From Christensenella sp. UBA3798 (lineage in GTDB: Bacteria; Bacillota; Clostridia; Christensenellales; CAG-1252), in the NCBI GenBank assembly GCA_002368735.1, contig DFEQ01000088.1:1-5236 (forward strand): a DNA stretch of 5,236 nucleotides, written 5' to 3'. Positions 1 through 5,108 of this stretch are shown in pieces. Under the pieces are notes generated by a model, which did not search any database, was not told where the DNA came from, and saw only the letters and a list, made by a program, of their open reading frames with translations. Made by a program: the position numbers and the translations under genes. Each line of letters starts with the position of its first letter. Position 1 is the first letter of the stretch.

Positions 1-42
1 GTGAATTAAAAATACAACGGGTAAATTCAATACTGCATTTCC

Positions 43-71
43 ATTATACATTAATAAAAAATGAAAGTCAA
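43..71 (-). promoter_or_regulatory. Leftward sigma-70-like promoter reading out of the window
   Basis: On the minus strand, TTGACT (71-66) is followed after exactly 17 nt by a perfect TATAAT (48-43). It lies just beyond the terminator of the upstream leftward operon, which is where a promoter for the next leftward gene should be. The start site would be near position 36, and the gene would begin to the left of the window. The -35 box sits inside the first copy of the 28-bp tandem repeat, so control by a protein bound there is plausible. No transcript evidence is available. Confidence 0.6.
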
Positions 72-111
72 TATCTCAAAAATAAAAAATGATAGTCGGT
101 ATCTCAAAAAA
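55..111. repeat. Two-copy 28-bp tandem repeat with operator-like dyads
   Basis: Two head-to-tail copies (55-82 and 83-110) differ at only three positions (65/93, 70/98, 71/99). The core of copy 2 is GATAGTCGGTATC (91-103), a dyad with GATA/TATC arms; copy 1 has GAAAGTCAATATC (63-75), with one arm base changed. The layout around the arms is loosely like the 7-1-7 Fur-family box TGATAATNATTATCA, with about 10 of 14 defined positions matching in each copy by eye. Copy 1 overlaps the -35 of the leftward promoter. A regulatory role is inferred. Confidence 0.5.
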
Positions 112-130
112 TCAACTTTCACTTCGGTGC

Positions 131-159
131 CAAAAAGGGGACGGCATGAAAGCCGTCCC
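131..159 (-). terminator. Intrinsic terminator of the sirtuin/EEP operon
   Basis: Perfect 8-bp GC-rich stem (GGGACGGC 138-145 with GCCGTCCC 152-159) and a 6-nt loop. Read on the minus strand it is followed by CTTTTTGG (U tract from 136-132). It begins about 30 nt after the stop codon of the EEP-family gene. The right flank (160-175) is moderately T-rich, so weak termination in the plus direction is also possible. Confidence 0.8.
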
Positions 160-188
160 GCTTCTTTTGTTGTTTGGGTAATTAGGGG

Positions 189-1280
189 TTAATTCAGGGT
201 AAACTGCATCACGACGGGGCAGTGGTCGGAGTAGGTAAAGGAGGTGTAGTAGTTATACACGTCGTTGCAGGTCACGTTGGCGCTGACCAAGAAGCCGTCC
301 ACGATGATGGTGAAGTTGCCCTCTTCGTAGGGGACGTCGCAGTTGCGGCAGGTGGGAGTGACCTTGTCGTTGGAGTAGTCGATGCAGCGCGAGAGGCAGG
401 GGTACTTTGCGAGGATATCCGCAGGGAAGGGCTGCGCCCAGCCGAAGTCCGTCGTGCCGGTGCCCGCGTTGAGGTCCTGCGTGGAGGTGCCGGTGAAGTC
501 GTGGTTGAAGTCTCCGCCGCACACGCAGTAGTTGCCCGCTTCGTACTCCGCTTTCATGTCTTCAAAGAGCATGGTCATCTGACCCGAGCGGATCTCGTCA
601 CTGCCACCGTATGCCGAGAGGTGCACGTTGTAAAGGATGAGCTCCTTGCCGTTCTCCACGCTGACGCGCGACTTAGAGTAGCAGCGGTCGAGGTCGAGGA
701 GTTTGGAGATGCCGGTGGATATCGGCAGGCTACGGCGGATGCCGCCCGTGATCGCGTACTGCGAAAGCGTCATGATCTCGCTGTTAGATGAGCCGTGGGG
801 CTGGGTCAAGGGATACATCAGGAAGGCGGAATGATAGTTGACCGCCGTCGTGTAGGCATAGTCCTTGAAGGTCTCGGTCAGCAGTTTGCCTTGGTCGATG
901 TGATAGCTCCTCGTGGAGTCGAAGTCAACCTCTTGGAAGAGGATGAACTGGGGGGAGAACTCGGACACTTTCTTAGCGCCCGCGTTGATGTTGGCGGTCA
1001 CCTCTTCCGCGCTGCGTCCCCAAGATTCCTTGCCGCCGTCCATAAAGAAGGTGAAATCTTGGCTGTACGCGCCAAAGCCGAGATTTTGGGTGACGATGGT
1101 ATAAGTCGTCCCCGTAGTGACCTTGCCCAGGCTTGCCTCGCCGGCAGGCGTGAGCGCCAGGTTGTCGTCGATGCGCGAGTAGTCGATAAAGACGTAGGCA
1201 AAGTAGCCGCCCACCACGATGACCACGATGAGTACGATGGATAGTATTACTTTGAGCAAGATTTTCAGTGCTTTTGGCAT
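189..1280 (-). CDS. Membrane-anchored endonuclease/exonuclease/phosphatase family protein
   Basis: A 363-residue protein with the metal-dependent EEP (DNase I-like) hydrolase fold. Residues about 7-31 form one hydrophobic helix after a Lys-containing start, with no obvious signal peptidase site, so the catalytic domain is probably tethered outside the membrane. Family motifs appear in order: TQNLGFG (N66), FQEVD (metal-binding E117), YNVHLSAYG (N218, H220), GGDFNHD (D257, N259), IVDGFLVS (D328) and SDHCPVV (D352-H353). All expected catalytic residues are present, so it is likely active. The substrate (nucleic acid, phospholipid head group or other phosphodiester) cannot be told from sequence. 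Four cysteines at about 295-314 (CLSRC, CRNC) could form disulfides or bind metal. The ATG is fixed by AGGAGG 5 nt upstream. It is the second gene of an operon with the sirtuin, and a strong terminator follows. Confidence 0.88.
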   Translation of the reverse strand: MPKALKILLKVILSIVLIVVIVVGGYFAYVFIDYSRIDDNLALTPAGEASLGKVTTGTTYTIVTQNLGFGAYSQDFTFFMDGGKESWGRSAEEVTANINAGAKKVSEFSPQFILFQEVDFDSTRSYHIDQGKLLTETFKDYAYTTAVNYHSAFLMYPLTQPHGSSNSEIMTLSQYAITGGIRRSLPISTGISKLLDLDRCYSKSRVSVENGKELILYNVHLSAYGGSDEIRSGQMTMLFEDMKAEYEAGNYCVCGGDFNHDFTGTSTQDLNAGTGTTDFGWAQPFPADILAKYPCLSRCIDYSNDKVTPTCRNCDVPYEEGNFTIIVDGFLVSANVTCNDVYNYYTSFTYSDHCPVVMQFTLN

Positions 1281-1285
1281 AGTTC

Positions 1286-1291
1286 CCTCCT
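1286..1291 (-). promoter_or_regulatory. Ribosome binding site overlapping the sirtuin stop codon
   Basis: On the minus strand the sequence AGGAGG (1291-1286) lies 5 nt from the EEP-gene ATG. Its first two bases are the last two of the sirtuin TAG stop (1292-1290). This arrangement predicts translational coupling of the two genes and decides the downstream start. Confidence 0.8.
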
Positions 1292-2015
1292 AATTGATCT
1301 TGATTTGTCCGAGTATTTCTCCGACCTTATGACGAATGAAAAGCGCGCCGGGGATATCCCCCGTATCGCCGAGGTTGATGATTGCGAGGTCGCGTCCGTG
1401 GAAATAGCGGATAAGCCCCGCGGCAGGGTAGACGGTCAGCGAGGTGCCCGCTACGATCATACAGTCCGCACGCGAGATGGCGTTCACGGCGCCCGAAACG
1501 ACGTCGTCGTCCAAGCCCTCGCCGTAAAGGACCACGTCGGGCTTGATAATGCCGCCGCAGGAGCAGCGGGGGATGCCTGTCTGCGCTTTGACAGCGTCCA
1601 AACCGTAGAAAGCGCCGCAGCGGACGCAATGATTACGCCTGACCGAGCCGTGCAGTTCATAGACGAGGTGGCTTCCTGCGTCTTGGTGCAAGCCGTCGAT
1701 GTTCTGCGTGACCACGCCCGACAGTCTGCCCGCCCTCTCCAGCGCGGCAAGGAAGACGTGCGCGGCGTTGGGCTTTGCCTCGTAGGCGAGTATCTTGTCA
1801 CGATAAAACTCATAGAAGTCCGCCGTCCGCTCGACGAAGCAGTCGTGCGACAGCATATATTCGGGCGGATACTTGTATTTTTGATTGTACAAGCCGTCCT
1901 TGCTGCGAAAGTCGGGGATGCCGCTCTCGGTGCTGACGCCCGCCCCGCCGAAAAAGACGAGGTTTTTCGCTCTATCCACGATCTCTTGCAGTTTTTCCAC
2001 GTCGCTTTTGTCCAT
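1290..2015 (-). CDS. Sir2-family NAD-dependent protein deacetylase (sirtuin)
   Basis: A 241-residue single-domain bacterial sirtuin (CobB/NpdA type), expected to be cytoplasmic. It removes acyl groups from lysine using NAD+, giving nicotinamide and O-acyl-ADP-ribose. The sequence shows the NAD-binding GAGVSTESGIPDFRS (24-38), TQNIDGLH (103-110), catalytic His in ELHGS (H122), four zinc-ribbon cysteines (C130, C133, C151, C153, the second pair as CxC), KPDVVLYGE (158-166) and GTSLTVYPAA (190-199). The region FYEFYRDK (67-74) appears to have Tyr where the desuccinylase Y-x-x-R signature would have Arg, which favours deacetylation; that alignment is from memory. The ATG at 2015 is chosen because the N-terminal helix fits the family and the promoter ends 6 nt before it. 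A TTG at 2051 in the same frame lies inside the -35 box and is rejected. There is no Shine-Dalgarno. The EEP-family gene follows, translationally coupled. Confidence 0.93.
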   Translation of the reverse strand: MDKSDVEKLQEIVDRAKNLVFFGGAGVSTESGIPDFRSKDGLYNQKYKYPPEYMLSHDCFVERTADFYEFYRDKILAYEAKPNAAHVFLAALERAGRLSGVVTQNIDGLHQDAGSHLVYELHGSVRRNHCVRCGAFYGLDAVKAQTGIPRCSCGGIIKPDVVLYGEGLDDDVVSGAVNAISRADCMIVAGTSLTVYPAAGLIRYFHGRDLAIINLGDTGDIPGALFIRHKVGEILGQIKIN

Positions 2016-2021
2016 ATAACT

Positions 2022-2051
2022 ACTATAACATAAAGAAGGTGGGCATTTCAA
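2022..2051 (-). promoter_or_regulatory. Sirtuin promoter with extended -10, predicting a leaderless mRNA
   Basis: On the minus strand, TTGAAA (2051-2046), an 18-nt spacer, then TATAGT (2027-2022) preceded by TG one base upstream (an extended -10). Only six bases, AGTTAT, separate the -10 from the ATG at 2015, so the expected start site is the A of the ATG itself. This agrees with the lack of a ribosome binding site. Confidence 0.65.
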
Positions 2052-2053
2052 GA

Positions 2054-2062
2054 GGGGGGGGG
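2054..2062. repeat. G9 homopolymer tract beside the sirtuin promoter
   Basis: Nine consecutive G on the plus strand (C9 on the minus), two bases upstream of the sirtuin -35 box. Runs of this length are prone to slipped-strand length change. It is outside the -35/-10 spacer, so a length change would only alter the upstream-element region. Confidence 0.7.
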
Positions 2063-2066
2063 AGGT

Positions 2067-2107
2067 AATTCGGAATGCGGAACTTTATCCAATGCGGAAT
2101 TCGGAAT
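2067..2107. repeat. Decayed AATTCGGAATGCGG repeat
   Basis: One full 14-mer AATTCGGAATGCGG (2067-2080) is followed by a variant segment ending in AATGCGG (2091-2097) and then a partial copy AATTCGGAAT (2098-2107). The 9-mers ATTCGGAAT and AATGCGGAA each occur twice, in swapped order. It looks like the remnant of a short tandem array; function unknown. Confidence 0.6.
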
Positions 2108-2186
2108 CGTGGGTTGCGTTGCTCCGATATTATATCCATAATTAGAGAACGGATGGAATGCAAAATCTATCCCTACATCAATATCT
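2108..2186. other. Non-coding spacer without recognised features
   Basis: Mixed-composition stretch between the decayed 14-mer repeat and the hairpin array, within the 348-bp gap separating the methyltransferase and sirtuin genes. No credible gene, promoter pair or terminator was found. Open frames crossing it are composed of repeat sequence. Confidence 0.5.
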
Positions 2187-2363
2187 GCGAACGAAGTGAG
2201 CAACTTCACTATGAGCGAAGCGAATAACTTCACTGACGAAGTCAACTTCACTGCTCGCAATGCGAGCAACTTCACGGTGCGCTATCGGCGCACAACTTCA
2301 CTCGCCGACAGGCGAACTTCACTGCTTGCCATGCAAGCAACTACACCGTGCGCTATAGCGCAC
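2187..2363. repeat. Array of variable hairpins separated by AACTTCAC
   Basis: The octamer AACTTCAC occurs at 2202, 2226, 2244, 2268, 2294 and 2315, with a variant AACTACAC at 2339. Between copies lie different but self-complementary segments: TGAC/GTCA (2234-2244), TGCTCGC/GCGAGCA (2252-2268), GTGCGC/GCGCAC (2277-2293), TCGCC/GGCGA (2302-2315), TGCTTGC/GCAAGCA (2323-2339) and a perfect 16-base palindrome (2348-2363) touching the methyltransferase stop codon. The two leftmost units (2187-2201, 2210-2225) have weak or no stems and look decayed. Stems are 4-8 bp with loops of 3-5 nt. No hairpin has a U tract, so these are not ordinary terminators. The array lies just downstream of the methyltransferase and could fold in its mRNA. 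I know no named family for it. Confidence 0.8.
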
Positions 2364-3526
2364 TTACGCCTTCATCAGCACCACGGTCTTTAAGTACAGA
2401 GCGTCGTCCATACCCACAAGGGCGGCGTGGTCGGGGGCTTGCATGTGGACCTCGAGCAATTTGACCTTGACATTGGAAATGGCGCTTGCTTCCTCTATCA
2501 TTTTGAGGAAGAGGGGGATGGTCATAAAGCGACTGCAACTGCAGGTAAACATCACGCCTCCGTCCGATAGTAACGCCAGCGCCTGGGCGTTGGTGGTCAG
2601 GTAGCCTTTGTAACCTTCCTTGACGGTATCCGCGCTCTTGGTGAAGGCGGGCGGGTCGAGCACGATGAGCTCGTATTTCCTTTTTGCCGCTTTTTCTTCA
2701 CGCAGGAAGGCAAAGACGTCCGCTTTCTCGGTCTTCACCTGCGTAAACCCGTTTAGAGCGGCGTTTTTCTTTACCTGCAGCAGGGCGCTTTCACTGACGT
2801 CTACGGCGGTAATTTCCCTAGCGCCTCCCTTGGCGGCGTTTAGAGAGAAGCCTCCTTGATTGCAGAATAGGTCGAGCACATTTCGTCCTTCCGCATATCG
2901 GGTGACGGCGGCGCGCGTTTCCTTTTGGTCCAGGAAGTAGCCCGTCTTTTGTCCGTTTTCGAGGTCGATGGCAAGGGTCAGCCCGTTCTCGGTGATGGTG
3001 AGATCCTTGTCGAGTTCGCCATATAATAGCCCCTTTCTTTCGGGGAGTCCCTCTTTCGCGCGCGAAGCAACGTCGCTACGCTCGTAGATGCAGGCGGGGG
3101 AGAAGGCTTCTTTGAGTACGTCCACGATCATATCGCGCCTCAGGTCCATGCCGAGGGTGAGGATCTGCACCGACAGGTGGTCGCGATATTTGTCCACGAT
3201 GAGCCCCGGCAGGTCGTCGCTCTCGCTGAAAACGGCTCGGTAATTGTCCTTATAGCCCAGAGCTTCGCGTTGTTTTTCGCTTTGAGCACGCGCTCGAGGA
3301 ATAGTTGGCGGTCTATCGGCGTTTCGTCACGTGTCAAAATGCGTACGATTATCTTGGATGCATGGTTGATAAAGCCGTACCCAACGAGCCTTCCCGTGCT
3401 CGTCACCACTTTTGCCGGCGAGCCTTGGCTGTCCTTTCCCACGATGCTTTGCACCGTATTGGCAAAGATCCACGGATGCTTATCCGCGCGGCGTTCCTCT
3501 CCCTTTTTGAGCGTTAGGATATACAT
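2364..3526 (-). pseudogene. Class I SAM-dependent rRNA methyltransferase (RlmI-like), split by a frameshift
   Basis: Homologous in layout to RlmI, which makes 5-methylcytosine in 23S rRNA. Frame 1 (from ATG 3526) gives the PUA-like N-terminus (HPWIFAN at 17-23, GRLVGYGFIN at 45-54) to about residue 84. The remainder continues in another frame, with YKDNYRAVFSESDDLPGLIV upstream of 3197, then ERSDV, GQKTGYFLDQKETR, SAM-binding motif I LDLFCNQGGFSLNAA (about 218-232), motif IV LDPPAF (about 290-295) and CSCS (about 329-332). Without repair, frame 1 runs into unrelated residues and stops at 3140. Adding one base in the T5 run at 3273-3277 (A5 on the coding strand) restores one frame of 387 residues, a normal family length, reading KAKKQREALGYKDNYR. 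A GTG inside the second part (3197) is just a Val of the domain, not a real start. SD GGGAG lies 6 nt before the ATG. A true mutation, a sequencing or assembly error, or recoding are all possible. Confidence 0.88.
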
Positions 3527-3554
3527 AAGTTGCTCCCGAAGTTTTTATGGCTAT

Positions 3555-3583
3555 ATAGTACCATTATTTTCGTGCTAAATCAA
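3555..3583 (-). promoter_or_regulatory. Candidate promoter of the methyltransferase gene
   Basis: On the minus strand, TTGATT (3583-3578), a 17-nt spacer, and TACTAT (3560-3555), each matching 4 of 6 consensus bases. An overlapping TATATA is an alternative -10. The predicted start leaves a leader of about 20 nt containing GGGAG (3537-3533) before the ATG at 3526. It is divergent from the MATE promoter, with 18 bp between the two -35 boxes. Confidence 0.45.
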
Positions 3584-3601
3584 TAAAAGTGCTTTCATAA
3601 A

Positions 3602-3631
3602 TTGACATTTCCCCGGCGAAGTTATTAAAAT
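3602..3631 (+). promoter_or_regulatory. MATE exporter promoter
   Basis: A perfect -35 TTGACA (3602-3607), an 18-nt spacer and TAAAAT (3626-3631, 5 of 6 consensus bases). The predicted start is near 3638. The -10 lies at the centre of a 20-bp inverted repeat, so a bound repressor would block RNA polymerase. Confidence 0.65.
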
Positions 3632-3637
3632 AACTTC
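3618..3637. promoter_or_regulatory. Inverted repeat over the MATE -10: candidate operator
   Basis: Perfect arms GAAGTTAT (3618-3625) and ATAACTTC (3630-3637) with TAAA between; the symmetry continues inward by one more pair. The element covers the -10 and the region up to the predicted start site, the usual position for a repressor. A MarR- or TetR-type regulator is typical for drug exporters, but no regulator gene is in the window and the family is not identified. There is no following T tract, so it is not a terminator. Confidence 0.55.
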
Positions 3638-3640
3638 AAG

Positions 3641-5044
3641 ATGGATACTTTAGAGCGCAAAAAAGGAATGGATATGACGACGGGCAAGCTTCTACCCAAG
3701 CTGCTTGCTTTTGCCGTGCCCCTTGCGCTGTCGGGGGTATTGCAACTTTTGTTCAACGCCGTCGACCTCATCGTCATCGGCAATTTTTCAAAGACCCGCG
3801 TCGTATCCCTCGCGGCGGTCAGCTCCAATAATTCGCTCATCAACCTCTTCGTCAACGTGGCGATAGGCATCTCGCTCGGCGTCAACGTAGTGATGGCGCA
3901 GGCGCTCGGCGAGGGCAACCGCGACAAGGCGGAACGCACCGTGCATACCGCGATGCTTTTGTCTCTTGTGATCGGCGTCATCGTAATGATCGTGGGCACC
4001 GTGGGCGCAAGGCAATTCCTCGTATGGATGCAGGCAAATCCCGAAGTTATCGACAAGGCGCACACCTATCTATTCATATACTTCTTCGGCGCGCCCGCAA
4101 ATATCGTGTATAATTTCGGCGCCGCGCTTCTACGCGCCAAGGGGGATACGCGCCGCCCCCTCCTCTATCTGACCATCGCGGGGGTGGTCAACGTCCTCCT
4201 CAATATCTTCCTCGTCGTGGTGGCGGATATGGACGTGGCGGGGGTCGCCGTGGCGACCATCGTATCGCAGTATATCTCGGCGATCCTCATCGTAGGCACC
4301 CTGATGAAGGAGAAGGGGGAGCTTCGCCTCGTCTTGAAAAAACTGCGTTTCCACAAGGAGGAACTCCTACGCATCTTACGTATCGGACTGCCTTCGGGCA
4401 TCCTTTCCTCCTTCTTTTCCATCGCCAATATCATCATTCAGTCCGCCATCAATACCTTCTCTGCCGCCGTCATCGCGGGCAACGCCACGGGAATCTCCAT
4501 CGAGGCTTTTATCTATACTTCGATGAACGCGGTGGCGGGCACGGCAAGTACCTTTTCGGGGCAGAACTACGGTGCGGGCAAATACAAGCGCATCAAGCGG
4601 GTCATGCTCGAATGCTGTCTCATCGAGGCGGTCGTGGGCATCCTCCTCGGCGGGCTCTTTATGTTCCTCAGGCACAAGCTCGCCGCCATCTATACGCAGG
4701 ATGAGGAGGTCATCCGCGTGGTGGGGGAGAGGATGATGGTCATCCTTCCCTTCTACTTCGTGTGCGGAGTGGTGGAGGTGCTCGTCGGTTGTATGCGCGG
4801 CATGAACTATTCGGTGCTGCCCACGGTGGCTAGTTTCCTGTGCGTGTGCGTCTACCGCGTCGTGTGGGTCTTTACCTTGTTCCGCGCCCATCGAACGACG
4901 CAGGCGCTGTGGATGAGCTACCCCATCAGCTGGATCATCAATTTTGCGGTGGACCTCGTGATGATACTCCTCGTTTTCCGCCACGTTATGAAAACGCGCT
5001 CCGAGGAAGGGGAGAGCGGTGAAAGTCTCATCACCGACGAATAA
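3641..5044 (+). CDS. MATE-family efflux transporter
   Basis: A 467-residue polytopic membrane protein of the multidrug and toxic compound extrusion family, which exports cationic or aromatic compounds by H+ or Na+ antiport. It has about 12 hydrophobic segments in two related halves. The matching half-signatures are MAQALGEGNRDKAERT (85-100) and SGQNYGAGKYKRIKR (306-320); loop motifs RAKGDTRRPLLY (165-176) and CMRGMNYSVLPT (384-395) recur in the same relative places. The N-terminal DMTTG (11-15) and FNAVDLIVIGNF (38-49) are family-typical. Length is normal and no key part is missing; the tail is acidic. The start is uncertain: ATG 3641 has no Shine-Dalgarno and would sit within a few bases of the predicted transcript start, while ATG 3674 (456 residues) has AAGGA 6 nt upstream but would drop the Asp of the DMT motif. 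The transported substrate is unknown. Probably expressed from its own promoter under repressor control. Confidence 0.92.
   Translation: MDTLERKKGMDMTTGKLLPKLLAFAVPLALSGVLQLLFNAVDLIVIGNFSKTRVVSLAAVSSNNSLINLFVNVAIGISLGVNVVMAQALGEGNRDKAERTVHTAMLLSLVIGVIVMIVGTVGARQFLVWMQANPEVIDKAHTYLFIYFFGAPANIVYNFGAALLRAKGDTRRPLLYLTIAGVVNVLLNIFLVVVADMDVAGVAVATIVSQYISAILIVGTLMKEKGELRLVLKKLRFHKEELLRILRIGLPSGILSSFFSIANIIIQSAINTFSAAVIAGNATGISIEAFIYTSMNAVAGTASTFSGQNYGAGKYKRIKRVMLECCLIEAVVGILLGGLFMFLRHKLAAIYTQDEEVIRVVGERMMVILPFYFVCGVVEVLVGCMRGMNYSVLPTVASFLCVCVYRVVWVFTLFRAHRTTQALWMSYPISWIINFAVDLVMILLVFRHVMKTRSEEGESGESLITDE
3663..3667 (+). promoter_or_regulatory. Shine-Dalgarno candidate for an alternative MATE start at 3674
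   Basis: AAGGA within AAAAAAGGA (3659-3667), 6 nt before ATG 3674. With the promoter predicted to start near 3638 this gives a normal leader of about 36 nt. The same bases encode Lys-Lys-Gly if translation begins at 3641, so the match may be coding coincidence. Confidence 0.45.
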
Positions 5045-5047
5045 AGG

Positions 5048-5076
5048 TTTACAATTCTCGCCTCTCGCGTTATACT
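5048..5076 (+). promoter_or_regulatory. Promoter of the CobW-type GTPase gene
   Basis: TTTACA (5048-5053), exactly 17 nt, then TATACT (5071-5076); each box matches 5 of 6 consensus bases. The predicted start, about 5083, leaves a 26-nt leader with a strong ribosome binding site. The gene therefore seems independent of the MATE gene, although no terminator is visible between them. No Zur- or Fur-like dyad is evident here. Confidence 0.65.
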
Positions 5077-5108
5077 TATAAAGAAATCCAAACAAAAGGA
5101 GATTTATT

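Noticed and set aside
222..1244. Plus-strand open frames opposite the EEP-family gene
   Set aside because: Ala/Val/Arg-rich antisense shadows of a gene with clear catalytic motifs and a strong ribosome binding site.
1290..2015. Defence-type sirtuin (NADase effector) with a nuclease partner
   Set aside because: The protein is a compact single-domain sirtuin with the zinc ribbon and all deacetylase motifs, and the neighbour is a membrane-anchored EEP protein; nothing resembles known Sir2-based defence architectures.
2048..2275. Small minus-strand open frame in the methyltransferase-sirtuin gap
   Set aside because: Composed of repeat and spacer sequence, no ribosome binding site and no recognisable protein features.
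2187..2363. CRISPR array
   Set aside because: The repeats are only 8 nt and the intervening segments are 11-18 nt palindromes, not 30-40 nt unique spacers; no cas genes are nearby.
2196..2393. Small plus-strand open frame with repeated Asn-Phe-Thr
   Set aside because: It is the AACTTCAC array read as codons (AACTTCACT gives NFT), has no ribosome binding site and runs into the methyltransferase on the opposite strand.
5017..5036. Hairpin CGGTGA/TCACCG near the MATE stop codon as a terminator
   Set aside because: Short 6-bp stem within the coding region and not followed by a T tract.
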